Part shown: positions 63,153 through 64,000 of the stretch, one piece after another | Position numbering within the stretch: the first letter of the stretch is position 1 | How the letters are laid out: every line of letters begins with the position of its first letter | NCBI GenBank assembly: GCA_938008435.1 | Contig: CALLKK010000009.1 | Span: 544,112 to 608,111 of the forward strand | DNA length: 64,000 nucleotides | Reading direction: 5' to 3' | Origin: an uncultured Steroidobacter sp. | Lineage (GTDB): Bacteria > Pseudomonadota > Gammaproteobacteria > Steroidobacterales > Steroidobacteraceae | The notes under the pieces: model-generated | What the model was told of the DNA's origin: nothing | The model's input: the letters and a program-made list of their open reading frames with translations, nothing else | The model's database searches: none | Program-made: the position numbers and the translations under genes

Positions 63153-64000
63153 ATGTTCGGCGAATTCCCCCGCACCCGCATGCGACGCATGCGCCGTGAT
63201 GCGTTCAGCAGGCGCCTGATGCGCGAGCACTCGCTCAGCGTCGACAACCTGATCTATCCCATGTTCGTCATCGACGGGCACGCTCGGCGCGAGCCCGTTG
63301 CCAGCATGCCGGGCGTCGAGCGCGTCACGATCGACGAGCTCGTGCGCGAAGCCGAAACGCTAGCGAAGCTCGGCATTCCTGCCGTCGCGCTGTTTCCGGT
63401 CACGGCGCAGCAAGCCAAGAGCGCCGACGGCCGCGAAGCTTGGAATCCCGAAGGGCTCGCGCAGCGCGCGGTGCGCGCGCTCAAGAAGGCGGTTCCCGAG
63501 CTCGGCGTCATCACCGACGTGGCGCTCGATCCGTTCACGACGCATGGACAGGACGGCATCCTCGACGATACGGGCTATGTCGCGAACGACGTCACCGTCG
63601 AAGCGCTCGTGAAGATGGCGCTCTCGCACGCCGAAGCGGGCGCGGACGTCGTCGCACCGAGCGACATGATGGACGGGCGCATCGGCGCGATTCGCGAAGC
63701 GCTCGAAGTCGCGGGGCACACCAATACGCGCATCCTTGCCTACTCGGCGAAGTACGCCTCGAGCTTCTACGGCCCGTTCCGCGAAGCAGTCGGCTCGGCG
63801 GCGAACCTCGGCAAGTCCTCCAAGCACACTTATCAAATGGATGTCGCGAATTCCGACGAGGCATTGCGCGAAGTCGCACTCGACCTGCAGGAAGGCGCGG
63901 ATATGGTGATGGTCAAGCCCGGGCTACCGTATCTCGACATCGTACGGCGCGTGAAGGACGAGTTCGGCGTGCCGACGTTCGTCTATCAAGTGAGCGGCGA
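63153..64000 (+). CDS. hemB: Porphobilinogen synthase (5-aminolaevulinate dehydratase), 3' end beyond window
   Basis: The first 282 residues of about 330 are visible. The enzyme joins two 5-aminolaevulinate molecules to porphobilinogen. Schiff-base lysines are K200 (YSAKYASSFYGPFR) and K255 (MVKPGLPYLD). The metal segment reads DVALDPFTTHGQDG, with aspartates in place of the zinc cysteines, matching the Mg-dependent Pseudomonas type. The ATG at 63153 (MFGEFPRTRMRRMR) is the family start. A 13-base inverted repeat ends nine bases before it. Confidence 0.96.
   Translation, partial: MFGEFPRTRMRRMRRDAFSRRLMREHSLSVDNLIYPMFVIDGHARREPVASMPGVERVTIDELVREAETLAKLGIPAVALFPVTAQQAKSADGREAWNPEGLAQRAVRALKKAVPELGVITDVALDPFTTHGQDGILDDTGYVANDVTVEALVKMALSHAEAGADVVAPSDMMDGRIGAIREALEVAGHTNTRILAYSAKYASSFYGPFREAVGSAANLGKSSKHTYQMDVANSDEALREVALDLQEGADMVMVKPGLPYLDIVRRVKDEFGVPTFVYQVSG

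Noticed and set aside
1..64000. tRNA, rRNA, CRISPR, prophage or transposon content
   Set aside because: I looked for T-loop patterns, regular repeat-spacer arrays, transposase or integrase motifs and composition breaks in the spacers and saw none. A covariance-model search could still find an RNA in the 19931-20460 spacer.

Overview
The window is a gene-dense (54 genes called), very GC-rich chromosomal segment from a gammaproteobacterium. Evidence for this placement: the run def-fmt-rsmB-DUF4390-ntrY-ntrX, the run LysM protein-dprA-smg-topA-hemF, an S46 dipeptidyl-peptidase, a proteobacterial-type gshA, a GlyGly-CTERM exoprotein, and DUF2845/DUF3106/DUF3619/DUF4124 proteins. The mix best fits a Steroidobacter/Xanthomonadales/Nevskiales-like lineage. 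That is inference from gene content; no rRNA is present to confirm it. I found no tRNA, rRNA, CRISPR array, insertion sequence, prophage or integron. The window cuts through a quinone oxidoreductase gene at the left end and hemB at the right end.

Layout. 1-5 kb: qor-like gene and a PII gene, a secreted zinc metalloprotease with a GlyGly-CTERM tail, and a CbpA-type co-chaperone. 5-8 kb: a FixL/FixJ-like two-component pair plus a lone receiver protein with a degraded active site. 8-19 kb: single-chain pyruvate carboxylase, two diguanylate cyclases with intact inhibitory sites, a small uncharacterised gene, gshA with a DUF962/Mpo1-like partner, DUF2845, a MATE exporter and a thiolase. 19.9-20.5 kb: a 530-base spacer rich in dyads. 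20.5-32.4 kb: hemH and a VOC protein, DPP7-like peptidase, a cytochrome b561 flanked by two YceI proteins, putP, a long acetyl-CoA hydrolase/transferase, and a pyrF-YciI-fructosamine kinase operon. 32.4-42.5 kb: a CHASE4 hybrid kinase, DUF4124 protein, Xni-like nuclease, HNH protein, the three-gene transhydrogenase operon pntAA-pntAB-pntB, and an ECF sigma factor-DUF3619-DUF3106 operon. 42.5-64 kb: housekeeping genes (priA, argS, a SPOR protein, ntrYX, rsmB, fmt, def, LysM, dprA, smg, topA, hemF, rlmJ, tag, hemB).

Themes. Nitrogen signalling appears twice (PII and NtrYX). Three haem-synthesis genes (hemH, hemF, hemB) sit in separate places. c-di-GMP, redox and envelope-stress functions are prominent. 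Operons are compact, with many 1-4 base overlaps and frequent GTG starts.

No wholly new multi-gene system is obvious. The points most worth checking are: an NtrX homologue whose ATPase motifs and GAFTGA loop are all degraded; the sigma-DUF3619-DUF3106 operon, whose last product is built of exact 18-residue repeats; a FixL-like kinase that keeps the haem histidine and arginine; a terminator whose U-tract touches the topA start codon; a nested-dyad leader in front of a small orphan gene; and a degenerate spacer repeat family seen at several loci.
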